Origin: CAVQCJ01 sp963849365
GTDB taxonomy: Bacteria; Actinomycetota; Actinomycetes; Prado026
DNA: 64,000 nucleotides
Assembly: GCA_963849365.1 (NCBI GenBank)
Contig: CAWKHA010000001.1
Location: 930,001-994,000 of the forward strand
Direction: 5' to 3'
The position numbers and the translations under genes are program-made. Below are positions 26,271-34,011 of the stretch, piece by piece. Numbering within the stretch: position 1 is the stretch's first letter; each line of letters opens with the position of its first letter. Below the pieces are notes generated by a model that did not search any database, was not told the DNA's origin, and worked only from the letters and a program-made list of their open reading frames with translations.

Positions 26271-26738
26271 ATGGCCGCAGCCGCCCTCGTCGTCGCCGTT
26301 CTGGCTCTGGCGGTGTCGGTGACGGCGGTGCTGTACACGCGGCGGTTGGCGCTCGCGCAGGAGTCCGGGGAGCGGCGGGCCGGAACACCCGACCTCCGGG
26401 TGGTCCTGCTCGAGTCGAGCGACTACGCGCACGGCCCGCTTCTCGGTGCCTACATGCTGAGGCTCGTCGGACCCGCCGATCTCGACTCGGTCGTCGTCCG
26501 TCAGCCGACGGCCGCGAACCTCTCGAACGGTGTCGCAGGCCAGTCGCACGGACCCTTTGCCGAGCGGTACGACATGGGACCGGTGCGCCTGACGCAGTCC
26601 CGGGTCTTCTGGGTCAGCTTCACGGCGGAGCCGTCGGACACATCCTTCGATCTCATCGTGGAATGCACTCGTGGCCGGGACTCCTGGGAGATGGTCAGGA
26701 GGCTGGGTCGGCCGTCACGGCTGTCGCCTCCGACCTGA
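26271..26738 (+). CDS. Hypothetical single-pass membrane protein
   Basis: 155-residue protein of unknown function. ATG 26271 lies 7 nt after CAGGAT and opens with AAAALVVAVLALAVSVTAVL, a signal anchor, followed by Tyr-Thr-Arg-Arg. The remaining 120 or so residues would be outside or in the cytoplasm depending on topology. They include DLRVVLLESSDYAHGPLLG and a late FWVSFTAEPSDTSFDLIVEC segment that looks like beta strands. It follows the sodN terminator and precedes a phosphatase gene. ATG 26262 is an alternative start. I do not recognise the family. Confidence 0.6.
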   Translation: MAAAALVVAVLALAVSVTAVLYTRRLALAQESGERRAGTPDLRVVLLESSDYAHGPLLGAYMLRLVGPADLDSVVVRQPTAANLSNGVAGQSHGPFAERYDMGPVRLTQSRVFWVSFTAEPSDTSFDLIVECTRGRDSWEMVRRLGRPSRLSPPT

Positions 26739-26776
26739 CCGTGCGTCACCGCGGTCTTCACGGCATGCTGGCCGCC

Positions 26777-27412
26777 GTGGTTGTGACTGCGGACATGTCC
26801 GCCGTGGCCGGGCAGATGGTCGTCCTGGTGCGGCACGGGACGACCGAGTGGTCGCGCGCCGGCCGGCACACCGGGCTCACGGACGTCCCGCTGGACGCCG
26901 ACGGGAAGCGGCAGGCGCGGGCCCTCGCCGGCCCGCTCGCGCGGCTGCGGTCGCGCGAGCCGGGCGGCTGCCTTGTCCTGGTCAGCCCGCTGGTGCGCGC
27001 GGTGCGCACCGCGGAGCTGGCCGGACTCGCACCCTTCGAGCTCGACGCGGACCTGGTCGAGTGGGACTACGGCAGCTACGAAGGACTGACCACGGCGCAG
27101 ATCCGCGAACAGGCGCCGGGATGGTCGGTGTTCACGCAGCCCTGTCCGGGCGGCGAGACGCACGACCAGGTCGCGGCCAGGTGCGACCGGGTGCTGGAGC
27201 GCGTGACCGGCGGCGGGACGGAGCTGGTGGTGCTGGTGGCGCACGGTCACCTGCTGCGCTCCCTGGCTGCGCGCTGGGTGGGCCGTCCGGTCGCGGACGG
27301 TTCCATGCTGCGGCTGGGAACGGCGACGACATCGGTGCTGGGGTACGAGCACGGCGGCCGTAGCCTGCACCGCTGGAACGTCGCCAACCCGACCGAGGAG
27401 CCGCTGCCGTGA
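26777..27412 (+). CDS. Histidine phosphatase family protein
   Basis: 211-residue phosphoglycerate-mutase-like phosphatase. The catalytic motif VVLVRHGTTEW carries the nucleophilic His, followed by HTGLTDVPLDADGKRQA, SPLVRAVRTAEL, an acidic VEWDYGSYEGLT and the second catalytic His in VVLVAHGHLLRSLAARW. The start is uncertain: GTG 26777 lies 7 nt after a weak CATGCT hexamer, and ATG 26795 is also in frame. The stop overlaps the GNAT gene by GTGA. It could act on phosphosugars or other small phosphates. Confidence 0.82.
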   Translation: MVVTADMSAVAGQMVVLVRHGTTEWSRAGRHTGLTDVPLDADGKRQARALAGPLARLRSREPGGCLVLVSPLVRAVRTAELAGLAPFELDADLVEWDYGSYEGLTTAQIREQAPGWSVFTQPCPGGETHDQVAARCDRVLERVTGGGTELVVLVAHGHLLRSLAARWVGRPVADGSMLRLGTATTSVLGYEHGGRSLHRWNVANPTEEPLP

Positions 27413-27879
27413 TCAGACCCGTGCGGCCGGACGACGTCGACGAGCTCTACGCGATGGTTCGCGAGCTCGCCGAGTACGAGCGGTCGCTGCACGAGGTCCG
27501 CTCCACCGCCGAGGACTTCCGGTCCGCCCTGTTCGGGCCCGAGCCCAAGCTGTTCGGCCACGTCGTCGAGCACGGCGGCGAGCTCGGCGGCTTCGCCGTC
27601 TGGTACGTCAACTTCTCCACCTGGAGCGGCCAGCACGGGATCTACCTCGAGGACCTGTACGTGCGCCCGCACCTGCGTGGCCTCGGCTACGGCAAGGAGG
27701 TCCTGCGCACGCTGGCCCGCATCTGCGTCGAGCGCGGCTACGCCCGGCTGGAGTGGTGGGTGCTCGACTGGAACGAGCCGGCGATCAGCTTCTACCGCTC
27801 GATCGGAGCCCTCTCGATGGACGAGTGGACGGTCAACCGCCTCACCGACGAGCCACTGCGCCGGATGGGTGGAGGCTGA
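27409..27879 (+). CDS. GNAT acetyltransferase, diamine N-acetyltransferase-like
   Basis: 156-residue N-acetyltransferase that starts at GTG 27409 inside the preceding stop. The acetyl-CoA binding region is YLEDLYVRPHLRGLGYGKEV, and the C-terminal WWVLDWNEPAISFYRSIGA and MDEWTVNRL segments match the spermidine/diamine acetyltransferase branch. It would transfer acetyl groups to an amine, possibly a polyamine. A polyamine-deacetylase-like gene exists 15 kb away, but a functional link is not shown. Confidence 0.87.
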   Translation: MIRPVRPDDVDELYAMVRELAEYERSLHEVRSTAEDFRSALFGPEPKLFGHVVEHGGELGGFAVWYVNFSTWSGQHGIYLEDLYVRPHLRGLGYGKEVLRTLARICVERGYARLEWWVLDWNEPAISFYRSIGALSMDEWTVNRLTDEPLRRMGGG

Positions 27880-27956
27880 CCCGTCTGCAGGTCGGGGCAC
27901 CCCGCACAGGCCGCTAGGCTCGAACCGTCACGGGGACCGAGGCGGAGGGGCAGGGC

Positions 27957-28376
27957 GTGCTGAACGGTGCGAGCGGATCCGGGGACCAGCCCACCAGTCA
28001 GGATGTCGTCGAGCTGAGGCTCCCGGCGCAGTCGGCGTACCTGTCCGTGCTGCGCACGGCCACCGCCGGACTGGCCGCCCGGCTGGACTTCACGCTGGAC
28101 GAGATCGAGGACCTGCGCATCGCCGTCGACGAGGCCTGCGCGATGCTGCTGCCGGACGTGGTCACCGGCGAGCCGCTCACCTGCCGGTTCGTCCTGGAGT
28201 GGGACTGTCTCGAGGTGTCGGTCGTGGCGCACAGCCGCAGCGGCCGGCCGCCGGCCCAGGACTCCTTCGCCTGGACTGTCCTGACGGCCCTGGCCGGGGA
28301 GGTCGACGCCACCGCGGACGACGGCGTCGTCACGGTGACGTTACGCAAGCGGCGGGGCTGGTCGGAGTCCACGTGA
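27957..28376 (+). CDS. Anti-sigma factor, RsbW-like serine kinase/ATPase
   Basis: 139-residue GHKL ATPase-domain protein. Residues about 20-80 contain VLRTATAGLAARLDFTLDEI and EDLRIAVDEACAMLL, the N-box region (DExx) of RsbW/SpoIIAB-type anti-sigma factors. GTG 27957 has a GGCGGAGGGG ribosome site, and TAGGCT at 27914-27919 may be the -10. It overlaps the sigma gene by GTGA, and such pairs normally act on each other. No anti-anti-sigma (STAS) gene lies beside it. Confidence 0.88.
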   Translation: MLNGASGSGDQPTSQDVVELRLPAQSAYLSVLRTATAGLAARLDFTLDEIEDLRIAVDEACAMLLPDVVTGEPLTCRFVLEWDCLEVSVVAHSRSGRPPAQDSFAWTVLTALAGEVDATADDGVVTVTLRKRRGWSEST

Positions 28377-29167
28377 GCCAGGGAGCCGACCCGGTGCCGG
28401 ACGCCCGCGCCGCTACACGGGCTCGCTCCCGGGAGCTGTTCGAGCGGCTGGCCGCCGCGGCGCCGGACACGGGCGAGCACCAGGTGGTGCGGGACGAGCT
28501 GGTGGAGCTGCACCTGCCGCTCGTCGAGCACCTCGCGCGCCGGTTCGCCGGCCGGGGGGAGCCGCTGGACGACCTCGTCCAGGTGGGCACGATCGGCCTC
28601 ATCAAGTCGGTCGACCGCTTCGACCTCGAACGCGCCGTCGAGTTCTCGACGTACGCGACGCCGACGGTCGTGGGCGAGATCAAGCGGCACTTCCGCGACA
28701 AGGGCTGGGCGGTCCGGGTGCCACGACGCCTGCAGGAGCTGCGGCTGTCGCTGAGCACCGCGACCGAGGACCTCGCGCACTCGCTGGGGCGGGCCCCGAC
28801 GGTCGCCGAGATCTCCGCGCGGATCGGCGTCTCCGAGGAGGAGGTGCTGGAGGGGCTGGAGTCCGCGAACGCGTACAGCACCGTGTCGTTGGACGCCGGC
28901 GCCGACACCCAGGACGGCCCGGCCGCGATGCTCGACACGATCGGGATCGACGACGATGCCCTGGAAGGCGTCGAGTACCGCGAGTCGCTGCGACCGCTGC
29001 TGGCCCAGCTCGCGCCGCGCGAGCGGCAGATCCTGATGCTCCGGTTCTTCCGGAACATGACGCAGTCCCAGATCGCCGACGAGATCGGCATCTCGCAGAT
29101 GCACGTGTCCCGGCTGCTGGCACGCACCCTGGCGCAGCTGCGGACGGGGCTGCTCGACAGCGAGTGA
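28373..29167 (+). CDS. sigF: RNA polymerase sigma factor, SigB/SigF family
   Basis: 264-residue group-3 sigma factor starting at GTG 28373 within the RsbW-like stop. Region 2 includes LVEHLARRFAGRGEPLDDLV and VGTIGLIKSVDRFDLERAVE with FSTYATPTVVGEIKRHFRDK. Region 3 has VPRRLQELRLSLS. Region 4 has RERQILMLRFFRNMTQSQIA then EIGISQMHVSRLL, the -35 recognition helix-turn-helix. It should direct stress or developmental transcription and be held by the upstream anti-sigma factor. Spacing to the next gene (convergent) is 9 nt. Confidence 0.93.
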   Translation: MSQGADPVPDARAATRARSRELFERLAAAAPDTGEHQVVRDELVELHLPLVEHLARRFAGRGEPLDDLVQVGTIGLIKSVDRFDLERAVEFSTYATPTVVGEIKRHFRDKGWAVRVPRRLQELRLSLSTATEDLAHSLGRAPTVAEISARIGVSEEEVLEGLESANAYSTVSLDAGADTQDGPAAMLDTIGIDDDALEGVEYRESLRPLLAQLAPRERQILMLRFFRNMTQSQIADEIGISQMHVSRLLARTLAQLRTGLLDSE

Positions 29168-29176
29168 CGCGCCGGC

Positions 29177-29587
29177 TCAGCCCTCGAGCTCGGCCGTCAC
29201 CGCCGGGCTCAGCACGGACAGCAGGCCGACCGCACCACCGACCACGAGCAGCACGCCGGCCCAGCGCGCACCTGCCCCCTGCACGAGCGGGATCCCCACG
29301 GCGAGCAGCAACAGCTCAGACAGGACCAGGGGCGCCCGGGACCAGCGCCGGCGCCGCAGCAGGCCACGAGCCGCCAGCAGGAGCACCGCGGCCCAGCCGA
29401 CGACCAGGGCCATCAGCAGCACGGCACTCGTCACGGACGACCGGTCACCGCTCAGGGCCTGGACCAGGACGACCACCGCGTACAGGCCCAGGCCGACGGC
29501 CTGCGCGACAGCCACGACGGCGGCCAGCCGCATCGGCCCCGGCACCGCCGGCGGCCGGCCTTCAGTCGGGTCGCCGGGCTCGGGCAC
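29177..29587 (-). CDS. Hypothetical integral membrane protein
   Basis: 136-residue protein with four predicted transmembrane helices: LAAVVAVAQAVGLGLYAVVV, AVLLMALVVGWAAVLLLAAR, LVLSELLLLAVGIPLV and WAGVLLVVGGAVGLLSVL. A cytoplasmic RGLLRRRRWSR loop separates helices two and three. GTG 29587 lies 7 nt after TAGGGT on the minus strand, so it is preferred over the longer GTG 29608. It is divergent from the lipid-kinase gene. No function is recognised. Confidence 0.7.
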   Translation of the reverse strand: MPEPGDPTEGRPPAVPGPMRLAAVVAVAQAVGLGLYAVVVLVQALSGDRSSVTSAVLLMALVVGWAAVLLLAARGLLRRRRWSRAPLVLSELLLLAVGIPLVQGAGARWAGVLLVVGGAVGLLSVLSPAVTAELEG

Positions 29588-29628
29588 GCGAGAGACCCTA
29601 CTGGCCACCTGCCCTACGCTTGGCCGCC

Positions 29629-30552
29629 ATGCGCGGGCTCCTCGTGGTCAACCCCAAGGCCACGACCACGACGTCGCGGACGCGTGACGTCCTGGTCCAC
29701 GCGCTGCGCGCCGACCTCGACGTCGAGGTGGTGATGACCACTCACCGCGGGCATGCGACCGAGGTGGCACGACGCGCGGCCAAGGAGAAGGCCGACCTGC
29801 TCATCGCGCTCGGGGGTGACGGCACCGTGAACGAGGCGGTCAACGGACTCCTGGAGGACGGTCCCGGCCCGGAAGGGCCGGCCCTGGCCGTGGTCCCCGG
29901 CGGCTCCACCAACGTCTTCGCCCGGGCGCTGGGTCTGCCCAACGACCCGGTCGAGGCGACCGGCCAGATCCTGGACGCGCTGCGCGAGGACCGCCGGCGC
30001 CGGGTGGGCCTGGCCACGGCGGACGGCCGCTGGTTCACGTTCTGCGCGGGGCTCGGGCTGGACGCCGAGGTCGTCGACGCCGTGGAGCGGCGTCGCGAGC
30101 GCGGGCGCCGGCCGAGCGGCACGATGTTCGTGCGGTCGGCGCTCAACCAGTTCTACCGGGAGACCGAGCGCGAGCAGCCCGGCCTGACCGTGCAGGCCGA
30201 CGCCGAGGAGCCGGTCCAGGGTGTCTTCATGGTCATCGTCCAGAACACCGCACCGTGGACGTACCTGGGCAACCTCGCCGTCGACCCCGTGCCCGAGGCC
30301 TCGTTCGACACCGGCCTGGACGTTCTGGGGCTGACCCGGCTGCGGACGCTCTCCACGCTCCGGCACGCGCGCCAGTTCGTGCAGCCGGGGGCCCGGGTCC
30401 GGGGCCGCGACGTCTACACCCGCCACGACCTGGCCCGGTTCACCATCTGGGCCGACCGCCCGACCGCGCTCCAGCTGGACGGTGAGGCCGTGGGCGACCG
30501 AGTGAGCGTCCACTTCCGCTCCCACCCGCAAGCACTCTCCGTGGTCGTCTGA
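29629..30552 (+). CDS. Diacylglycerol kinase family lipid kinase
   Basis: 307-residue DAGK-catalytic-domain protein. The nucleotide-binding motif LIALGGDGTVNEAVNGLL is near residues 57-74, followed by VVPGGSTNVFARALGLP. The C-terminal half (FTIWADRPTALQLDGEAVGD) matches YegS/DgkB-type kinases. ATG 29629 follows TACGCT by 8 nt, suggesting a leaderless mRNA. It would phosphorylate diacylglycerol or a related lipid at the membrane. Confidence 0.9.
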   Translation: MRGLLVVNPKATTTTSRTRDVLVHALRADLDVEVVMTTHRGHATEVARRAAKEKADLLIALGGDGTVNEAVNGLLEDGPGPEGPALAVVPGGSTNVFARALGLPNDPVEATGQILDALREDRRRRVGLATADGRWFTFCAGLGLDAEVVDAVERRRERGRRPSGTMFVRSALNQFYRETEREQPGLTVQADAEEPVQGVFMVIVQNTAPWTYLGNLAVDPVPEASFDTGLDVLGLTRLRTLSTLRHARQFVQPGARVRGRDVYTRHDLARFTIWADRPTALQLDGEAVGDRVSVHFRSHPQALSVVV

Positions 30553-30877
30553 CCCCTCCCAGAACCAGGAGCAAGCCGCCGCTTCGATCACTGTGTGTGA
30601 CGCAACGCACGAGCGCACATCAGACTTGTGTTTCCGAAAAGTCTTGTGCGTGCGGTCGGGCTTTGCGAGGGTTGTGCGGCGAAGGGAACACGAGCCGCCG
30701 CGCGCTCGTTGACCCGACGAGCCCTGAACCGTCAGCCGGGAAACCGGCCTCCGCCTCGGGGACAGATAGTGAAGCCGTTCACAAGCCCAACGCGAGCACC
30801 AAGCACCACCCACCAGCACGACCGCCCCGGGTGGGCCCCTGAGCCCCACCCGCGTCACGAGGAGTAGACGCAAAGCC
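30553..30877 (+). promoter_or_regulatory. whiB1 upstream region with a CRP-like site
   Basis: This 325-bp gap holds no convincing gene; an 81-codon ORF at 30597-30842 has no family resemblance. It is likely promoter and leader for the WhiB gene. TGTGA-CGCAAC-GCACG (30596-30611) resembles a CRP half-site pair spaced by 6 bp, similar in layout to the CRP site known upstream of mycobacterial whiB1. No clear -10 could be assigned. The GAGGAG ribosome site is at 30858-30863. Confidence 0.4.
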
Positions 30878-31129
30878 ATGGACTGGCGTCACCGTTCCGC
30901 CTGCCGCGACGAGGACCCCGAGCTGTTCTTCCCGATCGGGAACACCGGCCCGGCACTCCTGCAGATCGAGGAGGCGCGCGCTGTCTGCATGCGCTGTGAG
31001 GTCCGCGAGGAGTGCCTCAGCTGGGCCCTGGAGTCCGGGCAGGACCACGGGGTCTGGGGAGGCCTGTCCGAGGACGAGCGCCGCGCGCTCAAGCGCCGCA
31101 CCGCCCGCGCCCGGGCCCGCATGGCCTGA
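30878..31129 (+). CDS. whiB1: WhiB1/WblE-type iron-sulfur transcriptional regulator
   Basis: 83-residue Wbl protein. It starts MDWRHRSACRDEDPELFFP, the WhiB1/WblE signature. Cys9, Cys37, Cys40 and Cys46 bind a [4Fe-4S] cluster (CMRCEVREEC). The GVWGGLSEDERRALKRR segment binds the primary sigma factor and, with its basic tail, DNA. In mycobacteria WhiB1 is essential and nitric-oxide sensitive. The adjacent convergent pdtaS gene reproduces the mycobacterial order. A hairpin terminator follows. Confidence 0.95.
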   Translation: MDWRHRSACRDEDPELFFPIGNTGPALLQIEEARAVCMRCEVREECLSWALESGQDHGVWGGLSEDERRALKRRTARARARMA

Positions 31130-31145
31130 CCCACCGACCGTCGAA

Positions 31146-31181
31146 CGACGCCCGGCCGCGCCACTGCGCGACCGGGCGTCG
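31146..31181 (+). terminator. whiB1 terminator
   Basis: CGACGCCCGG (31146-31155) pairs with CCGGGCGTCG (31172-31181), a 10-bp stem with a 16-nt loop, 17 nt after the whiB1 stop. The right arm belongs to a 43-bp direct repeat that occurs again at 31228-31270. Confidence 0.65.
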
Positions 31182-31270
31182 TGACGTCCAGGCCGCTCAC
31201 GCGGCGCGCCCGGCCTGCCTGCTACCGACTGCGCGACCGGGCGTCGTGACGTCCAGGCCGCTCACGCGGC
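31163..31270. repeat. 43-bp perfect direct repeat between whiB1 and pdtaS
   Basis: Positions 31163-31205 and 31228-31270 are identical over 43 bp, 65 bp apart. The unit contains the right arm of the whiB1 terminator and a copy of the last three codons of pdtaS (minus strand) including its stop. It looks like a local duplication of the pdtaS 3' end. Flanking bases do not match, so the unit boundaries are sharp. Confidence 0.85.
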
Positions 31271-32752
31271 CAGCGGGACCTCGACCACGGCGCGGGTCCC
31301 GCCGCCGTCACGCTCGTCCAGCCGAAGGGTCCCGCCCAGCTCGCCCTCGACCAGGGTCCTGACGATCTGCAGACCCAGCCGGTCCGAGGCGCCCAGGTCG
31401 AACCCGGGCGGCAGTCCCACCCCGTCGTCGAGCACCTCGACCCGCAGCAGCCCCTCGGCCCGTTCGGCCCGCACCTCGAGCAGGCCCGGTCCGCGGTCCA
31501 GGCCGTGCTCGACCGCGTTCTGCACCAGCTCGGACAGCACGACGGCCAACGATGTGGCCACCTCCGCCCGCACATCGCCGAACGACCCGGAACGGACGGG
31601 CCGGACCACCCCGGCCGGACCGGCCCCGGCTCCCGCCACCGACCGGGCCGGGCCCTGGCTGGAGAGCTCGGCAACCATGGACAGCACGCGGTCGGCGACC
31701 TCGTCGAACGGCACCGACTCGTCCGGCGCCGTCGAGAGCAGCTCGTGCACGAGCGCGATCGAGCCGACCCGGCGCACAGCCTCCTCGAGCGCGCTGCGCG
31801 CCTCCGGCACATCCAGCCGCCTGGCCTGCAGCCGCAGCAGCGCGGCGACCGTCTGCAGGTTGTTCTTCACTCGGTGGTGGATCTCGCGGATGGTCGCGTC
31901 CTTGGTGAGCAGCTCGCGCTCGCGCCGGCGCAGCTCGGTGACGTCCCGGACGAGCACGAGCCCGCCGACGCGCGCCCCGCGCCGCAGCAACGGGATGGCT
32001 CGCAGCTGCACCGTCGTGCCTTTGCCCTCGACCTCGACCCCCCGGGCCGTACGGCCGCCCGCCACCGCAGCCAGGTCCTCGTCCAGCGGACCGCGACGAG
32101 GCACGAGCTGCCTGGTGACCGTGTCCAGCCGGTTGCCCACGAGGTCCGCGGCGAGCCCCAGGCGGCGGTAGGCGGACAGCGCGTTCGGGCTCGCATACGT
32201 CACGGTGCCGTCGGTGTCCAGGCGCACCAGCCCGTCCCCGACCCGGGGCGAGGAGTCCAGACCCTCGAGGCCGCCGGGGAACGGGAACGAGCCCTCGGCG
32301 ACCATCTCCCCGAGCCGCTCGGCGAGCTCGAGGTACGCCGCCTCGAGCCGACCGCTCGTGCGTGTGGTGGCCGGGTCCGCGTGCCGGGCCACGACCGCGA
32401 CGACCCGGCCGTCCGGACCGCGGACCGGGAGCGCCTCGGCCGGGGCCAGCGCCAGCTCGGTACGGCTGCGGACCACCCGGCCCAGCTCGAGCGCCTCGTC
32501 CAGCAACGGCCGGCGGCCCTTGGGCAGGAAGGTGCCGACCAGGTCGTCGCCGAACACCGTCGAGCCGGTGGTCGGCCGCATCTGCGCACCCGCGACGTAC
32601 CCCGAGCCGTTCCAGGTCGGCAGCCAGAGCACCAGGTCGGAGAACGCGAGGTCGGCCAGCAGCTGCCAGTCCGAGAGGAGCAGGTGAAGCCGTTCCAGCT
32701 CGGCCTCGGTCAGCTCGGTGTGCCGCTGGGCGACGTCGTTGAGGCTGGGCAC
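31262..32752 (-). CDS. pdtaS: Sensor histidine kinase, PdtaS type
   Basis: 496-residue soluble kinase. The N-terminal GAF-like domain (about 20-160) and central PAS domain (about 175-290) are followed by the HisKA_2 box REIHHRVKNNLQ with the phosphoacceptor His near residue 305. The C-terminal ATPase domain contains ELVQNAVEHG, VLDDGVGLPPGF and RLGLQIVRTL. Its mycobacterial counterpart phosphorylates the ANTAR regulator PdtaR, which is not in this window. GTG 32752 follows TAGCCT by 6 nt, suggesting a leaderless transcript. It is convergent with whiB1. Confidence 0.93.
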   Translation of the reverse strand: MPSLNDVAQRHTELTEAELERLHLLLSDWQLLADLAFSDLVLWLPTWNGSGYVAGAQMRPTTGSTVFGDDLVGTFLPKGRRPLLDEALELGRVVRSRTELALAPAEALPVRGPDGRVVAVVARHADPATTRTSGRLEAAYLELAERLGEMVAEGSFPFPGGLEGLDSSPRVGDGLVRLDTDGTVTYASPNALSAYRRLGLAADLVGNRLDTVTRQLVPRRGPLDEDLAAVAGGRTARGVEVEGKGTTVQLRAIPLLRRGARVGGLVLVRDVTELRRRERELLTKDATIREIHHRVKNNLQTVAALLRLQARRLDVPEARSALEEAVRRVGSIALVHELLSTAPDESVPFDEVADRVLSMVAELSSQGPARSVAGAGAGPAGVVRPVRSGSFGDVRAEVATSLAVVLSELVQNAVEHGLDRGPGLLEVRAERAEGLLRVEVLDDGVGLPPGFDLGASDRLGLQIVRTLVEGELGGTLRLDERDGGGTRAVVEVPLAA

Positions 32753-32834
32753 GGCCGAAGGCTACGCGGGTGCGCCGGTCCCCCTGTCGCCGGCCGGCGC
32801 CGGTCCGGCCGGCGGGACGTGCCAGGATCCGACC

Positions 32835-34001
32835 ATGACCGAGGACCCGTTCGGCTGGCTCGTCGAGCGCGCGGCGCAGCGGCGCCGCGACGGGCTGCGC
32901 CGCACCCTGGTCCCGCGGTCGCCGGACCGGGGACCGCTCGACCTCGCCTCCAACGACTACCTCGGGCTGGCCAGGGACCCGCGGGTCGTGGAGGCGGCGG
33001 TGGCGGCGGCCCGGACCTGGGGGGCCGGCGCGACCGGGTCGCGGCTGGTCACCGGCTCGACCGGCCTGCACGCTGAGCTCGAGGCCGCGCTGGCCGACCT
33101 GGCCGGCGCCGTCGCCGGGCTGGTCTTCTCCTCGGGGTACCTGGCCAACCTGGCCGCCGTCGTCTCGCTGACCGGACCGGGCGCCCTGGTCGTGTCCGAC
33201 GCGCACAACCACGCCTCGCTCGTCGACGCCTGCCGGCTGTCGCGCGCCCGGGTCGTCGTCACGCCGCACCTGGACGTCGAAGCGGTCGCCGCGGTCCTGG
33301 CGGCCCGCGCCGAGCCGCGCGCCCTCGTGGTCACCGACGGCGTCTTCTCGGTGGACGGCGAGCGGGCCCCGGTCGCGCAGCTCCTCCGAGCGTGCGTGGC
33401 GGCGGGCGCCGGCCTGCTCGTCGACGAAGCGCACGCGCTCGGTGTGCTCGGGCCGGCCGGTGCCGGCGTCTGCGCGGACGATGGCGTGGCGGGTCATCGA
33501 GCGCTGGTGCGGTCCGTGACGCTGTCCAAGTCCTTGGGTGCGCAGGGCGGGGCCATCCTCGGGTCGAAGGCAGTCGTGGACCACCTCGCCGACAGCGCCA
33601 GGACGTTCGTGTACGACACGGCGCTGGCACCGAGCAGCGCAGGTGCGGCGCTTGCGGCGCTGCGCGTGCTCGCGGCCGAACCGGACCTGCCGTCGCGGGC
33701 CCGCCGGGCGGCCGGGGCGCTGCACTCCGCGGTACGAGCCGCGGGGTTGGACGGACGGGTCCCGGACGCGGCCGTGGTACCGGCGCTGGTCGGCACCCCG
33801 GAGGCGGCGACGGCCGCGGCTGCCGCGGTGGCCGGACGCGGCGTGCGCGTCGGCTGCTTCCGCCCGCCCACGGTGCCGGACGGGACGTCGCGGCTGCGTC
33901 TGACCGCACGGGCGGACTTGACCGGCCGGGATCTCGAACGGGCCGCGGACGCGCTGCAGGCGGCAGCCGCCGCCCTGCGCAGCGCGACGGTCGGCGGCTG
34001 A
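32835..34001 (+). CDS. bioF: 8-amino-7-oxononanoate synthase
   Basis: 388-residue PLP enzyme that condenses pimeloyl thioester with alanine in biotin synthesis. Characteristic parts are DLASNDYLGLARDPRVVEAA, GSRLVTGSTGLHAELE, HNHASLVDA, VVTDGVFSVDGERAP, VDEAHALGVLGP and the PLP lysine in TLSKSLGAQGG. ATG 32835 lies 6 nt after CAGGAT. Divergent to pdtaS. The nagA gene follows after 10 nt, and bioD is 1.5 kb further on. No bioA is visible in the window. Confidence 0.92.
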   Translation: MTEDPFGWLVERAAQRRRDGLRRTLVPRSPDRGPLDLASNDYLGLARDPRVVEAAVAAARTWGAGATGSRLVTGSTGLHAELEAALADLAGAVAGLVFSSGYLANLAAVVSLTGPGALVVSDAHNHASLVDACRLSRARVVVTPHLDVEAVAAVLAARAEPRALVVTDGVFSVDGERAPVAQLLRACVAAGAGLLVDEAHALGVLGPAGAGVCADDGVAGHRALVRSVTLSKSLGAQGGAILGSKAVVDHLADSARTFVYDTALAPSSAGAALAALRVLAAEPDLPSRARRAAGALHSAVRAAGLDGRVPDAAVVPALVGTPEAATAAAAAVAGRGVRVGCFRPPTVPDGTSRLRLTARADLTGRDLERAADALQAAAAALRSATVGG

Positions 34002-34011
34002 GGACGCGCGC

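Noticed and set aside
30597..30842. 81-codon ORF upstream of whiB1
   Set aside because: No family resemblance and no plausible ribosome site; more likely leader or promoter DNA.
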